Assembly: GCA_035690905.1 (NCBI GenBank)
Contig: DASSKA010000225.1
Location: 1-29,615, forward strand
Length of the DNA stretch: 29,615 bases
Reading direction: 5' to 3'
Source of the DNA: DASSKA01 sp035690905
GTDB taxonomy: Bacteria > Actinomycetota > Actinomycetes > Propionibacteriales > Nocardioidaceae
Positions 7,162 through 15,100 of this stretch are shown here, piece after piece. Both the position numbers and the translations under genes were made by a program. Numbering within the stretch: the stretch's first letter is position 1; every line of letters starts with the position of its first letter. The notes under the pieces were generated by a model. The model ran no database searches. It was not told where the DNA came from and saw only the letters and a program-made list of their open reading frames with translations.

Positions 7162-8154
7162 CTACTGGCCCTCGGTCGTGCCCTCGGACTTGGCCTCGGT
7201 CGTGCCCTCGGACTCGGCCTCGGTCGTGCCCTCCGACTTGGCCTCGGTCGTGCCCTCGGCCTCGGCCGGCTGCGCCGGCTGGGCGGGCTCGGACGCCTCG
7301 GTGGCCGCCCCGGTCGCCTCGGCGGCCGGGGTCTGCGTGGCCGTGTCGCCGCCCGTCGCGTCGGCCGCGGCCTTGGTGGACTGGCCCTCGAGGAGCTCAC
7401 GCTCCCACTCCGCCAGCGGCTCCTCGGCGCCGACCTCGCCCTCGCCCTCGCCGCTCTTCGCGCCGGAGCGGGCGATCAGCCCCTCGGCGACCGCGTCCGC
7501 GACCACCCGGGTGAGCAGGCTGACCGCGCGGATCGCGTCGTCGTTGCCCGGCACCGGGTAGTCGACCTCGTCGGGGTCGCAGTTGGTGTCCAGGATGCCG
7601 ATGATCGGGATGCGCAGCTTGCGCGCCTCCTCGACGGCGAGGTGCTCCTTCTTGGTGTCCACGATCCACACCGCGGACGGCGTGCGGGACATCTCGCGGA
7701 TGCCGCCGAGGGTCTTCTCGAGCTTGTCGCGCTCCCGCTTCATGTGCAGGAGCTCCTTCTTGGTGCGCCCGCTGCCGGCGACGTTGTCGAAGTCGATCTC
7801 GTCGAGCTCCTTGAGCCGGTTGATGCGCTGGTGCACGGTCTGGAAGTTGGTGAGCATGCCGCCCAGCCAGCGCTGGTTGACGAACGGCATCCCGACCCGG
7901 GTCGCCTGCTCCGCGATCGCCTCCTGGGCCTGCTTCTTGGTGCCCACGAACATGATCGTGCCGCCCTTGGCGACCGTGTCCTTGATGAAGGCGAAGCTGC
8001 GGTCGATGTAGGCCAGCGACTGCTGCAGGTCGATGATGTAGATGCCGTTGCGCTCGGTCATGATGAAGCGCTTCATCTTCGGGTTCCAGCGTCGCGTCTG
8101 GTGCCCGAAGTGGACGCCGCTCTCGAGGAGCTGGCGCATGGTGACGACCGCCAT
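7162..8154 (-). CDS. rpsB: 30S ribosomal protein S2 with long repetitive C-terminal tail
   Basis: A 330-residue protein. Residues 1 to about 230 are canonical S2 (MRQLLESGVHFGHQ, RWNPKMKRFI, QRWLGGMLTN, AVWIVDTKKE, GILDTNCDPD). After PLAEWERELLEG (246-257) comes a tail of about 73 residues rich in Ala, Glu, Thr and Pro, ending in 8-residue repeats of EGTTEA(K/E)S. Bacterial S2 is usually 230 to 260 residues, though acidic tails are known in actinobacteria. The ATG at 8154 fits the S2 N-terminus; the frame stays open upstream but the extension is not S2-like. AGAGG lies about 12 bases upstream. First gene of the minus-strand run that continues with tsf. Confidence 0.97.
   Translation of the reverse strand: MAVVTMRQLLESGVHFGHQTRRWNPKMKRFIMTERNGIYIIDLQQSLAYIDRSFAFIKDTVAKGGTIMFVGTKKQAQEAIAEQATRVGMPFVNQRWLGGMLTNFQTVHQRINRLKELDEIDFDNVAGSGRTKKELLHMKRERDKLEKTLGGIREMSRTPSAVWIVDTKKEHLAVEEARKLRIPIIGILDTNCDPDEVDYPVPGNDDAIRAVSLLTRVVADAVAEGLIARSGAKSGEGEGEVGAEEPLAEWERELLEGQSTKAAADATGGDTATQTPAAEATGAATEASEPAQPAQPAEAEGTTEAKSEGTTEAESEGTTEAKSEGTTEGQ
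7165..7257 (-). repeat. 24-bp tandem repeats in the 3' end of rpsB
   Basis: Three full copies and one partial copy of a 24-base unit encode EGTTEAKS, EGTTEAES, EGTTEAKS and EGTTEGQ (residues 300-330 of S2). The copies differ at only a few bases, so the expansion is recent and copy number may vary between strains. Confidence 0.85.
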
Positions 8155-8425
8155 GGCTGTCGAACCTCTTTCGTCGTGACCCGGGCACGGGCACGCCGTA
8201 CCGCCGCGGACGACGGCTGTGGCGCGTCCCGCGGCGCGGGTCGCCTCAGTTGTCGCAGGAGAGCGGGTGCTCCCCTGCCCTGACGCCCGCGCGCGTCCGA
8301 ACCCGCCGTTGCCGGAGGGACTGAAAGGACGACGCCCGCGGTGAGTGGGCGGCCCGGGGGCCGGTCCCGCTCGTTGCGGAGAGCGAGCGTGCGAAGTCAA
8401 CCCGCATGCACGGGTTGCACCCGCG
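8155..8425 (-). promoter_or_regulatory. non-coding rpsB leader
   Basis: About 270 bases between the candidate rpsB promoter and the S2 start carry no convincing gene. They are GC-rich with several short inverted repeats. The clearest is AACCCG (8399-8404) against CGGGTT (8411-8416) around a six-base loop, which would lie at the very 5' end of the transcript. Long leaders before rpsB are sites of S2 autoregulation in E. coli; such regulation here is inference. The rest of the gap to the M23 gene (8432-8557) should also hold the promoter of that plus-strand gene, which I could not pin down. Confidence 0.4.
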
Positions 8426-8456
8426 ATTCTACGGGACCGTCGTGGTCATCCGCCAA
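8426..8456 (-). promoter_or_regulatory. candidate rpsB-tsf promoter
   Basis: On the minus strand TAGAAT (8431-8426) matches the TANNNT minus-10 box of the main actinobacterial sigma factor. TTGGCG (8456-8451) is a plausible minus-35 at a spacing of 19, one or two bases longer than ideal. Transcription would start near 8419, right before a small hairpin. Confidence 0.4.
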
Positions 8457-8557
8457 TCGCGGGCCGGCCACCGTCCCCAGCCCGCCGAGCCGGCGCGGCC
8501 TCCACCGACTCCGGACCAGGGGTTGGTACGACGCACGGGGCGGCCCAGGCTCTGGCC

Positions 8558-9127
8558 ATGACCGCCGTGCCCTCCATTCTGCCCGTGCTGCTCGGCCTGG
8601 TGCTCTCGCTGCACCCGGCGGCCGAGCCCGCCGTCCCGAGTCTCCAGCCAGCCGGGCGGGCGCCGATCGATGAGCCCGTCCTGCCCGCGATGTCCGCCCC
8701 GTCCCCGGACGGGGCGGTCTGGCCGCTCTCACCGCGACCGGAGGTGGTCTCCGGCTTCTCTCCGCCGACCGAGCCCTGGGGCTCCGGGCATCGGGGCGTG
8801 GACCTGCTCGGCCGGCCGGGCCAGCCGGTCCGCTCCGCCCAGGCCGGGACGGTGGTGTTCGCCGGCACCATCGCCGGGGTCGGCGTGGTGGCGGTCCGGC
8901 ACGGCAGCACCCGCAGCACCTACCAGCCGGTCACCGCCTCGGTCCGGGTCGGTCAGCAGGTCGCGGCCGGTGAGGTGCTGGGCCGGCTGGCGCTGTTCGG
9001 ATCACACTGCTTCCTCCGCGCGTGCCTGCACTGGGGGCTGCTCGAGGGTGACACCTACCTGGACCCGCTCGGCCTGGTCGGTGCTGCGCCGGTGCGGCTG
9101 CTCCCGCTGGGCGCCCCGAACAGCTGA
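8558..9127 (+). CDS. M23/LytM-type peptidase domain protein, exported
   Basis: A 189-residue protein with a hydrophobic signal sequence (TAVPSILPVLLGLVLSL) and a LytM-like domain from about residue 55 on. The first zinc motif is intact as H78-x3-D82 (GHRGVD). The second, normally HxH, reads C156-L-H158 (ACLHWG), with extra H150 and C151 close by. Canonical M23 enzymes cut peptidoglycan cross-bridges; with this substitution the protein could bind metal through Cys or act as a non-catalytic activator. The ATG at 8558 is chosen because the signal peptide starts there; the frame is open upstream to 8345 without protein-like content. It sits between rpsB and xerC, its usual place in actinobacteria, and converges with xerC across 6 bases. 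Confidence 0.85.
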   Translation: MTAVPSILPVLLGLVLSLHPAAEPAVPSLQPAGRAPIDEPVLPAMSAPSPDGAVWPLSPRPEVVSGFSPPTEPWGSGHRGVDLLGRPGQPVRSAQAGTVVFAGTIAGVGVVAVRHGSTRSTYQPVTASVRVGQQVAAGEVLGRLALFGSHCFLRACLHWGLLEGDTYLDPLGLVGAAPVRLLPLGAPNS

Positions 9128-9133
9128 GACGAC

Positions 9134-10063
9134 TCAGGCGCGTGGATGCGCCTGCCGGTAGGCCGCCCGGAGCCGGTCGGTGGTCACGTGCGTGTAGATC
9201 TGCGTGGTCGCGAGCGATGCGTGCCCGAGCAGCTCCTGGACCGCCCGCAGGTCGGCACCCCCCTCGAGCAGATGGGTGGCCGCGGTGTGCCGCAGCCCGT
9301 GCGGCCCGAGGTCGGGGGCACCCGGCACGTCAGCCAACCGGGCGTGCACCAGGGTCCGCACCGCCCGCTGGTCGACCCTGCGGCCTCGCGCCCCGAGAAA
9401 CAGCGCCGCGCCGGCGCCGGGCGCCATCAGCTCGGGTCTCCCCCGGGACAGCCAGCCGTCGAGAGCACGCGCGGCGGGCCGGCCGAACGGCACGCTGCGC
9501 TCCTTGCGACCCTTGCCGAACACGCGCACCAGGCTGCGCTCGTGGTCCACGTCGTCCACGTCGAGGCCGCACAGCTCGCCGACCCGGATCCCGGTGGCGT
9601 AGAGCAGCTCCAGGATCGCCACGTCGCGCAGACCGAGCGCGCTGCCGTCGTCGGCACGGGTGGCCGCCGCGTCGAGCAGTCCGCGCACCTCGTCCAGGCG
9701 GAGGGCCGGCGGCAGGGTCCGGTGCGCCTTCGGGGTGCCCAGCAGGGCCCCCGCGTCCGTCGTACTCCTGCCGACGCGGAGCGCCCAGCCGGTGAACACC
9801 CGCACCGCGGTCGCCCGCCGGGCCATCGTCGTCCGCGCCCGGCCCAGCGTCTGCTGCTTGGCCAGCCAGCTGCGCAGCGTGCGTACGTCGATGGTGCCGA
9901 CGTCTTGATGACCGAGCAGAGCGGCGTGCTCGAGCATCGCGCGCACGTCGGTGAGGTAGGCCCGCACCGTGTGCGGGGCGAGGTCACGCTCGGCAGTGAG
10001 GTGCCGCTCGTAGGCGGCGAGGGCGCGGCACATCTCCTCCGGGAGGTCGAGGTCGGCGGCCAC
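9134..10063 (-). CDS. xerC: tyrosine recombinase XerC
   Basis: A 309-residue site-specific recombinase that resolves chromosome dimers at dif sites. The N-terminal SAM-like core-binding domain covers roughly residues 10-95. The catalytic residues are all present: R160 (TGIRVGEL), K174 (GKGRKER), H255 and R258 (HGLRHTAATH), H281 (LGHASLATT) and the nucleophile Y290 (QIYTHV). The GTG at 10063 gives the usual N-terminus but lacks a clear ribosome-binding site; an ATG at 10033 with GGAGGAG directly before it is an alternative. In this lineage it is separated from dprA by about 9.5 kb of accessory genes. Assignment as XerC rather than XerD rests on the neighbours. Confidence 0.92.
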   Translation of the reverse strand: MAADLDLPEEMCRALAAYERHLTAERDLAPHTVRAYLTDVRAMLEHAALLGHQDVGTIDVRTLRSWLAKQQTLGRARTTMARRATAVRVFTGWALRVGRSTTDAGALLGTPKAHRTLPPALRLDEVRGLLDAAATRADDGSALGLRDVAILELLYATGIRVGELCGLDVDDVDHERSLVRVFGKGRKERSVPFGRPAARALDGWLSRGRPELMAPGAGAALFLGARGRRVDQRAVRTLVHARLADVPGAPDLGPHGLRHTAATHLLEGGADLRAVQELLGHASLATTQIYTHVTTDRLRAAYRQAHPRA

Positions 10064-10227
10064 CCTGTCGAGGGTAGGCGAGCGGGAGCGCCGGGCCGAG
10101 ATGCCTCGCGCGTCACAATGCTGGGTTTTGCCAAGGGGCGCGGAATATGGTGTGCCTGGGGGCGTCGCCGGGATGCGTCGGGCATCCGGTCGTGCTCACG
10201 CACCAATGCTTCGATCGGAGGTCAGCG
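10064..10227. promoter_or_regulatory. divergent xerC / ornithine aminotransferase intergenic region
   Basis: This 164-base gap must hold the aminotransferase promoter and perhaps the xerC promoter. A small hairpin, GGATGC (10171-10176) against GCATCC (10182-10187) with a five-base loop, lies in the probable 5' leader of the aminotransferase. A clear CGGAGG precedes its ATG. No convincing minus-10/minus-35 pair was found. Confidence 0.35.
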
Positions 10228-11487
10228 ATGGACACCGTTCCCATGCCGCAGGAGCGCAGCGCTGCGACGAACACCGAACACGTCGCGCTGATGGAGACGG
10301 TGTCCGCGCACAACTACCATCCGCTTCCGGTGGTGCTGACCGAGGGCCACGGCGCCTGGGTCACCGACGTGGAGGGGCGCCGCTACCTGGACTGCCTCGC
10401 CGGCTACAGCGCCCTCAACTTCGGGCACGGCCACCCGGTCCTCCTGCAGGCCGCGCACGAGCAGCTGGAGCGGCTGACGCTCACCAGCCGGGCCTTCCAC
10501 AACGACCAGCTCGGGCCGTTCTGCCGCGACCTCGCGCGGCTGGCGGGCATGGAGACCGTGCTGCCCATGAACACCGGAGCGGAGGCAGTGGAGACCTCGC
10601 TGAAGCTGGCGCGGCGCTGGGGCTACCAGGTCAAGGGCGTGCCGGACGGGCAGGCGGAGATCATCGTCGCCGCTGGGAACTTCCACGGTCGGACCACGAC
10701 GATCGTCAGCTTCTCCACCGATCCCGACGCCCGGGAGGGTTTCGGCCCGTACACCCCCGGCTTCGTCGTCGTTCCGTACGGCGACGCCGAGGAGGTGCGC
10801 GCCGCGATCACCCCTCACACGGTGGCGATGCTGGTCGAGCCGATCCAGGGCGAGGCCGGGGTGGTCGTTCCCCCGGCCGGCTACCTGCGCGAGCTGCGCC
10901 AGGTCTGCTCCGAGGCCGGCATCCTGCTCATCGCCGACGAGATCCAGTCCGGGCTCGGTCGCACCGGCGAGACCTTCGCCTGCCAGGCCGAGGGCGTGGT
11001 CCCGGACATGTACGTGCTCGGCAAGGCGCTCGGTGGCGGGATCGTCCCGGTCTCCGCGGTGGTCTCAAGGTGGGACGTGATGGGTGTGCTCACCCCGGGA
11101 AGCCACGGGTCGACGTTCGGCGGGAACCCGCTGGCCGCCTCGGTCGGGCGCGCCGTCGTCGGCCTGCTGGAGACCGGCGAGTACCAGGAGCGGGCTCGGC
11201 TGCTCGGTGAGGTCCTGCACCGCGGGCTGCGCGATCTGGTCGGCCAGGGGCTGCTGGCCGTCCGCGGCCGCGGCCTGTGGGCCGGCATCGACATCGAGCC
11301 CACGCTGATGACCGGCCGGCAGATGTGCGAGCGGCTGATGGCCAAGGGCGTGCTGGCCAAGGACACCCACGGCTCCACGGTCCGGCTGGCACCGCCGCTG
11401 GTGGTGGACCGCGAAGACGTGGAGTGGCTGGTCGCCCAGGTCCGCGCGGTCCTCGAGGAGTCCGGCAACGCGGGCAACCACGCCTGA
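10228..11487 (+). CDS. rocD: ornithine--oxo-acid aminotransferase
   Basis: A 419-residue class-III PLP enzyme that moves the delta-amino group of ornithine to 2-oxoglutarate, giving glutamate semialdehyde for proline/glutamate synthesis or arginine breakdown. The substrate-specific start SAHNYHPLPVVL and GYSALNFGHGHP are typical of ornithine aminotransferase rather than GABA or acetylornithine enzymes. LLIADEIQSGLGRTG carries the PLP aspartate D237, and LGKALGGG the Schiff-base lysine K266. The ATG at 10228 follows CGGAGG at good spacing; an in-frame ATG at 10147 has no such site. It stands alone on the plus strand: no arginase or other arginine catabolic gene is nearby. It converges with the RND operon across 12 bases. 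Confidence 0.9.
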   Translation: MDTVPMPQERSAATNTEHVALMETVSAHNYHPLPVVLTEGHGAWVTDVEGRRYLDCLAGYSALNFGHGHPVLLQAAHEQLERLTLTSRAFHNDQLGPFCRDLARLAGMETVLPMNTGAEAVETSLKLARRWGYQVKGVPDGQAEIIVAAGNFHGRTTTIVSFSTDPDAREGFGPYTPGFVVVPYGDAEEVRAAITPHTVAMLVEPIQGEAGVVVPPAGYLRELRQVCSEAGILLIADEIQSGLGRTGETFACQAEGVVPDMYVLGKALGGGIVPVSAVVSRWDVMGVLTPGSHGSTFGGNPLAASVGRAVVGLLETGEYQERARLLGEVLHRGLRDLVGQGLLAVRGRGLWAGIDIEPTLMTGRQMCERLMAKGVLAKDTHGSTVRLAPPLVVDREDVEWLVAQVRAVLEESGNAGNHA

Positions 11488-11499
11488 CCACTCGACGCC

Positions 11500-14400
11500 C
11501 TACGCGGGGGCAGGCTCGTCACCGCGGCGGGAACGCAGCGCCTTGCCCAGCTTGAGGTAGAGCGACGGCACCACGAGCAGGTTCAGCAGCGTCGAGGTCA
11601 CCAGGCCGCCCAGGATCACCACGGCCAGCGGGTACTCGATCTCCTGGCCCGGCCGGTCGCCCAGCACGACCAGCGGCACCAGCGCCAGGCCGGTCGCCAG
11701 CGAGGTCATCAGGATCGGCGACAGCCGCTCCCGCGCACCGCGCAGCACCAGCTCGAGACCGAAGGTCTCCCCTTCGTACTTCTCCAGGTGCTGGCAGTGG
11801 TTGATGAGCAGGATCCCGTTGCGGGCCGCGATGCCGAACACCGTGAAGAACCCGACCAGCGCGCCGAGCGAGACCACCCCTCCGCCTATCCAGACGGCCA
11901 ACACTCCACCGACGAGCGCCATCACCAGGGTCAGCAGGCTGAACACGGCCAGCCGCCAGCTTCCGAACGACAGCTGCAGGAGCAGGAGGATCGCAGCGAG
12001 CGCGATGAACGCCGAGGCGAACAGGGTCCGCTGCGCCGACTGCCGTTCGGCGTACTCACCCAGCAGCTCCGCGTGGTAGCCACGGGGGTAGGACACGTGG
12101 GCCAGCCGCTGCTGGATGTCCGCCACCACCGAGCCGAGGTCACGGCCCTGCACCTGCGCTCCCACGTCGATGCGCCGAGAGCCGCCCTGCCGCTCGATCA
12201 CGTTCGGGATCGGCATGACCCGCGCGTCGGCCACCTTCCAGAGCGGCACCTTGCCGCCGTTCGGCGTGTCGAGAAGCATGTTGCGTATGTCGGTGACGTT
12301 GTTGCGGCTGGACGGCGTGCTCCACACCATCGTGTCGTAGGCCTTCCCGGACCGGAAGATGTCACCGACCTCCTCACCGGCGATCATCGTCGAGGCCGCC
12401 CGCCGCACGTCGCCGGGCTTCAGGCCGTACTGCGCGGACTTCCGCAGCTTCACGGTCACCTCGATCTGCGGCTCGTCCACCTGCAGGTCGGTGTGCAGGT
12501 CGGCAAGCCCCGGGACCGAGGCCAGCAGGTGCTGGATCTCGTGGGCCTTGGCGCGGATCACATGCAGGTTGTCGCCGTACACCCGGACCACGATCGGCTC
12601 CTTGGCGCCGGTGAGCACCTCCTCGATCCGCTCGTTGAGGTAGGTGAGGACGTCCCGGTACAGGCCCGGGTAGCGGTCGATGACCCGGTGCACGGCCGCC
12701 AGCGTCTTGTCCAGGTCGGCGTTGTCGGAGACGCTGATCCACGACTCTCCGAAGTTCACGCCCGCGACCTCCTCGCCGAGGAAGGCCTGGCCGATGTGCG
12801 AGCCGAAGCTGCGCACCCCTGGGATCGCCTCCAGCTCCTTGCTGACCCGGATGGTGGTACGACGCTCCTCCGCCACGGAGGTGCCCGGCGTGCTGATCCA
12901 GTGCACCAGGAAGTCGCGTTCCTTGAACGTCGGGAACAGCTCCTGGCCGAGCTGTGGGACGGCGAGCACGCCGAGGGCGCCGATCACCGCGAAGGTGGCA
13001 TAGGCGCGGATCGGCCGGTGCAAGATGGAGCGCAGCAGAGCGGTGTAGTGCGCCTGCAGCCACTTCACGACCGGCGACTCGTGCCGCTCCACCGGGGAGT
13101 TGCGCAGCAGGATCAGGCACAACGCCGGCGTCACGGTCAGCGCCACCCCCATCGACGCGACGATCGCCAGTGTGTAGGAGATCGCCAGGGGCCGGAAGAA
13201 CGCCCCCGTGAGCCCCTGCAGCAGGAACACCGGCACCGCCGCGGCCACGATGATCAACGTCGCGTAGACGATCGGGCCCCGAACCTCCAGCGAGGCCTCG
13301 AGGATGATCGAGCCGGTCGACTTTCCGGTGCCGCTGCGGCGGTGCTGACGCAGCCGTCGCAGGATGTTCTCGACGTCGATGATCGCGTCGTCGACCACCG
13401 CCCCCAGCGCGATCACCAGCCCGGCCAGCGTCATCGTGTTGATGGTGGCGCCCTGCCAGTCCAGGATCAGCACGGTCGCCATCAGCGACAGCGGGATCGT
13501 GAGCAGGCTGATCAACGCGACCCGCCACTCGAACAGGAACAGCATCAAGATCACCACGACCAGCAGGAAGCCGAGCAGCAGCGCCTCCCGCAGGTTGTGG
13601 ATGGAGGTCTCGATGAACCGGGCCTGCTGGAAGATCCGGGTGTCGAACTCGACGCCCGGAAGACCCGGCTTCAGCTCGTTGATCGCCTGCTTCACCCCCT
13701 GGGTGAGCTGCAGGGTGTTGGCCCACGGGGACTTCTCGACGACGAGGAGCAGCCCCGGCTTGTTGTCGATGATCGCGTCGCCCACGAGCGGCTGGTGGGC
13801 GACCCTGACCCGGGCCACGTCGCCGATGCTCAACCCGTGCCGTCCCTGCAGAGGCACCTGGGCCAGGTCCGCGGGGGTGACGATCGGCAAGACGTGCCGC
13901 ACGCCGAGCTGCTGGGTCGGCCCCTGGATCACCCCACCGGTCCCGATCACCGAGCCGGCCGAGAACCTCAGCAGCCCCGAGTCCACGGAGTCGCTGGTGG
14001 TCTCCATGACGTTGTCGAGGGTCACCTTGTGCCGGACCAGCTGGTGCGGACGGACCTGCACGGTCATCATGTGCAGGCGCTCTCCCCAGATGGCGACGTT
14101 GGAGACGCCGGGCACCCGCAGCAGCCGTCCGCGGATCGTCCAGTAGGCCATCATCGACATGGCGATGACGCTGTGCGTCTTCGAGGTCATGCCGATCTGC
14201 ATGGTCCGCCCGGTCGCCGAGACCGGGGGCAGCATCACCGGCGGCGAGGCCCAGGTGGGCAGGGTGGGTCCCACGTTGTCGAGTCGCTCGGCAACCAGCT
14301 GACGAGCCTCGAGCTCGTTGGTGCCCTGCTTGAAGACCAGCTCGATGGCTGACAGCTGGGGAACGGACCGCGACCGCAGGTCGTCCAGACCCTGCACGCC

Positions 14401-14646
14401 GGTGAGCGCCTGCTCGAGTGGCACGGTGACCAGCTGCTCGACGTCGGTGGTGGTCAGCCCCAGACAGATCGTCTGGATGTCCACGCGCGGGGGCGCGAAC
14501 TCGGGGAACACGTCGACGCGCATGGAGGGCAGCTGCAGCGTGCCGAACACCATCATGGCTGCCGCGGCGGCCACCACGAGGAACCTGAATCGCAGGGCCG
14601 TGCTGACGATGCCGCGCATCAGGGTGGGGCGTGGAGACGCGTTCAT
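11500..14646 (-). CDS. RND efflux permease, heavy-metal (CusA/CzcA) type
   Basis: A 1048-residue proton-driven efflux permease. The first membrane helix (about 20-37) is followed by the HME-type DVFPEFAPPRVDIQT. The helix-4 proton-relay motif is intact: VVDDAIIDVENI (417-428). The C-terminal half keeps family signatures such as RNGILLI (942-948), EGETFGLELV, RGARERLSPILMT and PGQEIEYPLA. This subfamily exports Cu, Ag, Zn, Co or Cd in Gram-negative bacteria; the substrate here is unproven. The ATG at 14646 overlaps the TGA of the preceding adaptor-like gene (ATGA), so the two are translationally coupled; the longer open frame upstream overlaps that gene and is rejected. It is the last gene of a three-gene operon and converges with the aminotransferase. 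Confidence 0.92.
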   Translation of the reverse strand: MNASPRPTLMRGIVSTALRFRFLVVAAAAAMMVFGTLQLPSMRVDVFPEFAPPRVDIQTICLGLTTTDVEQLVTVPLEQALTGVQGLDDLRSRSVPQLSAIELVFKQGTNELEARQLVAERLDNVGPTLPTWASPPVMLPPVSATGRTMQIGMTSKTHSVIAMSMMAYWTIRGRLLRVPGVSNVAIWGERLHMMTVQVRPHQLVRHKVTLDNVMETTSDSVDSGLLRFSAGSVIGTGGVIQGPTQQLGVRHVLPIVTPADLAQVPLQGRHGLSIGDVARVRVAHQPLVGDAIIDNKPGLLLVVEKSPWANTLQLTQGVKQAINELKPGLPGVEFDTRIFQQARFIETSIHNLREALLLGFLLVVVILMLFLFEWRVALISLLTIPLSLMATVLILDWQGATINTMTLAGLVIALGAVVDDAIIDVENILRRLRQHRRSGTGKSTGSIILEASLEVRGPIVYATLIIVAAAVPVFLLQGLTGAFFRPLAISYTLAIVASMGVALTVTPALCLILLRNSPVERHESPVVKWLQAHYTALLRSILHRPIRAYATFAVIGALGVLAVPQLGQELFPTFKERDFLVHWISTPGTSVAEERRTTIRVSKELEAIPGVRSFGSHIGQAFLGEEVAGVNFGESWISVSDNADLDKTLAAVHRVIDRYPGLYRDVLTYLNERIEEVLTGAKEPIVVRVYGDNLHVIRAKAHEIQHLLASVPGLADLHTDLQVDEPQIEVTVKLRKSAQYGLKPGDVRRAASTMIAGEEVGDIFRSGKAYDTMVWSTPSSRNNVTDIRNMLLDTPNGGKVPLWKVADARVMPIPNVIERQGGSRRIDVGAQVQGRDLGSVVADIQQRLAHVSYPRGYHAELLGEYAERQSAQRTLFASAFIALAAILLLLQLSFGSWRLAVFSLLTLVMALVGGVLAVWIGGGVVSLGALVGFFTVFGIAARNGILLINHCQHLEKYEGETFGLELVLRGARERLSPILMTSLATGLALVPLVVLGDRPGQEIEYPLAVVILGGLVTSTLLNLLVVPSLYLKLGKALRSRRGDEPAPA

Positions 14647-15092
14647 TCTCCGGGAACCCCCTGCTCCGCGCCGTACAGCTCGGCGGCACCGACCTTGACG
14701 ACGGCGGTCCCGATCGCGGGCCCCCTGCGGAGTACGGCGAGGGCGCCGGCGTAGCCGGTGACGACGACCGGCACACGGACGAACGTCCGCTGCCCGGCCT
14801 TCACGTAGACCCACGTCCGGCCGTACGCGTCGTACCAGACTGCGGAGTCCGGCACCATGGTGAGCCCGGTGGTCCGCGCCCCCGATGCCGCGCGGACCGT
14901 CGTCATCACGATGCCCACCCGCTGGTAGCCGGCCGCGCTCAGGGTGACCTTGCTCAGCGAGGTGCCGGCGATCGGGGCGACGTGGAAGCTGCTGTTGGAG
15001 GCCTCACCCAGCGTCTCGCCCTGGGCCCCGCAGGCCCCAGCGCCGAGCGCGATGGCGAGAAGGAGGGCGGACAGTCGCCTGGTGTGCTGCAT
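14643..15092 (-). CDS. miniature RND adaptor-like lipoprotein
   Basis: A 149-residue exported protein with a signal peptide ending at a probable lipidated Cys21 (GAGAC, an imperfect lipobox). The rest resembles only the beta-barrel and membrane-proximal C-terminal part of CusB/CzcB-type periplasmic adaptors: LSKVTLSAAGYQRVGI, then VPDSAVWYDAYGRTWVYV, TFVRVPVVV and VVKVGAAELYGAEQGV. The lipoyl and alpha-helical hairpin domains of normal adaptors (350 or more residues) are missing. In a cell without an outer membrane a TolC-reaching hairpin is not needed, so a short adaptor contacting only the pump is reasonable. AGGAGG overlapping the stop of the upstream permease gene gives a strong start at 15092. 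It overlaps the downstream permease by ATGA. Confidence 0.8.
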   Translation of the reverse strand: MQHTRRLSALLLAIALGAGACGAQGETLGEASNSSFHVAPIAGTSLSKVTLSAAGYQRVGIVMTTVRAASGARTTGLTMVPDSAVWYDAYGRTWVYVKAGQRTFVRVPVVVTGYAGALAVLRRGPAIGTAVVKVGAAELYGAEQGVPGE

Positions 15093-15100
15093 GATGCCTC

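Noticed and set aside
7165..7257. Tandem repeats that could suggest a CRISPR array
   Set aside because: The 24-base units are directly adjacent without spacers, in frame, and encode the S2 tail.
6232..8283. Plus-strand open frame of 683 codons across tsf and rpsB
   Set aside because: It covers two certain minus-strand genes and their gap, with repetitive Leu/Gly-rich translation and no recognisable domain.
8155..8400. Upstream extension of the S2 reading frame
   Set aside because: The translation is Arg/Pro/Gly-rich and not S2-like; the canonical MAVVTMRQLLESG start is at 8154.
10147..10227. N-terminal extension of ornithine aminotransferase from ATG 10147
   Set aside because: No ribosome-binding site there, while CGGAGG is well placed for ATG 10228, and the family N-terminus needs no extension.
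11788..14352. Plus-strand open frame of 854 codons opposite the first RND gene
   Set aside because: Same antisense-shadow character; the minus-strand frame carries all RND signatures.
14647..14814. Upstream extension of the canonical RND frame
   Set aside because: It overlaps the adaptor-like lipoprotein gene and is Arg-rich; the ATGA overlap at 14646 explains the true start.
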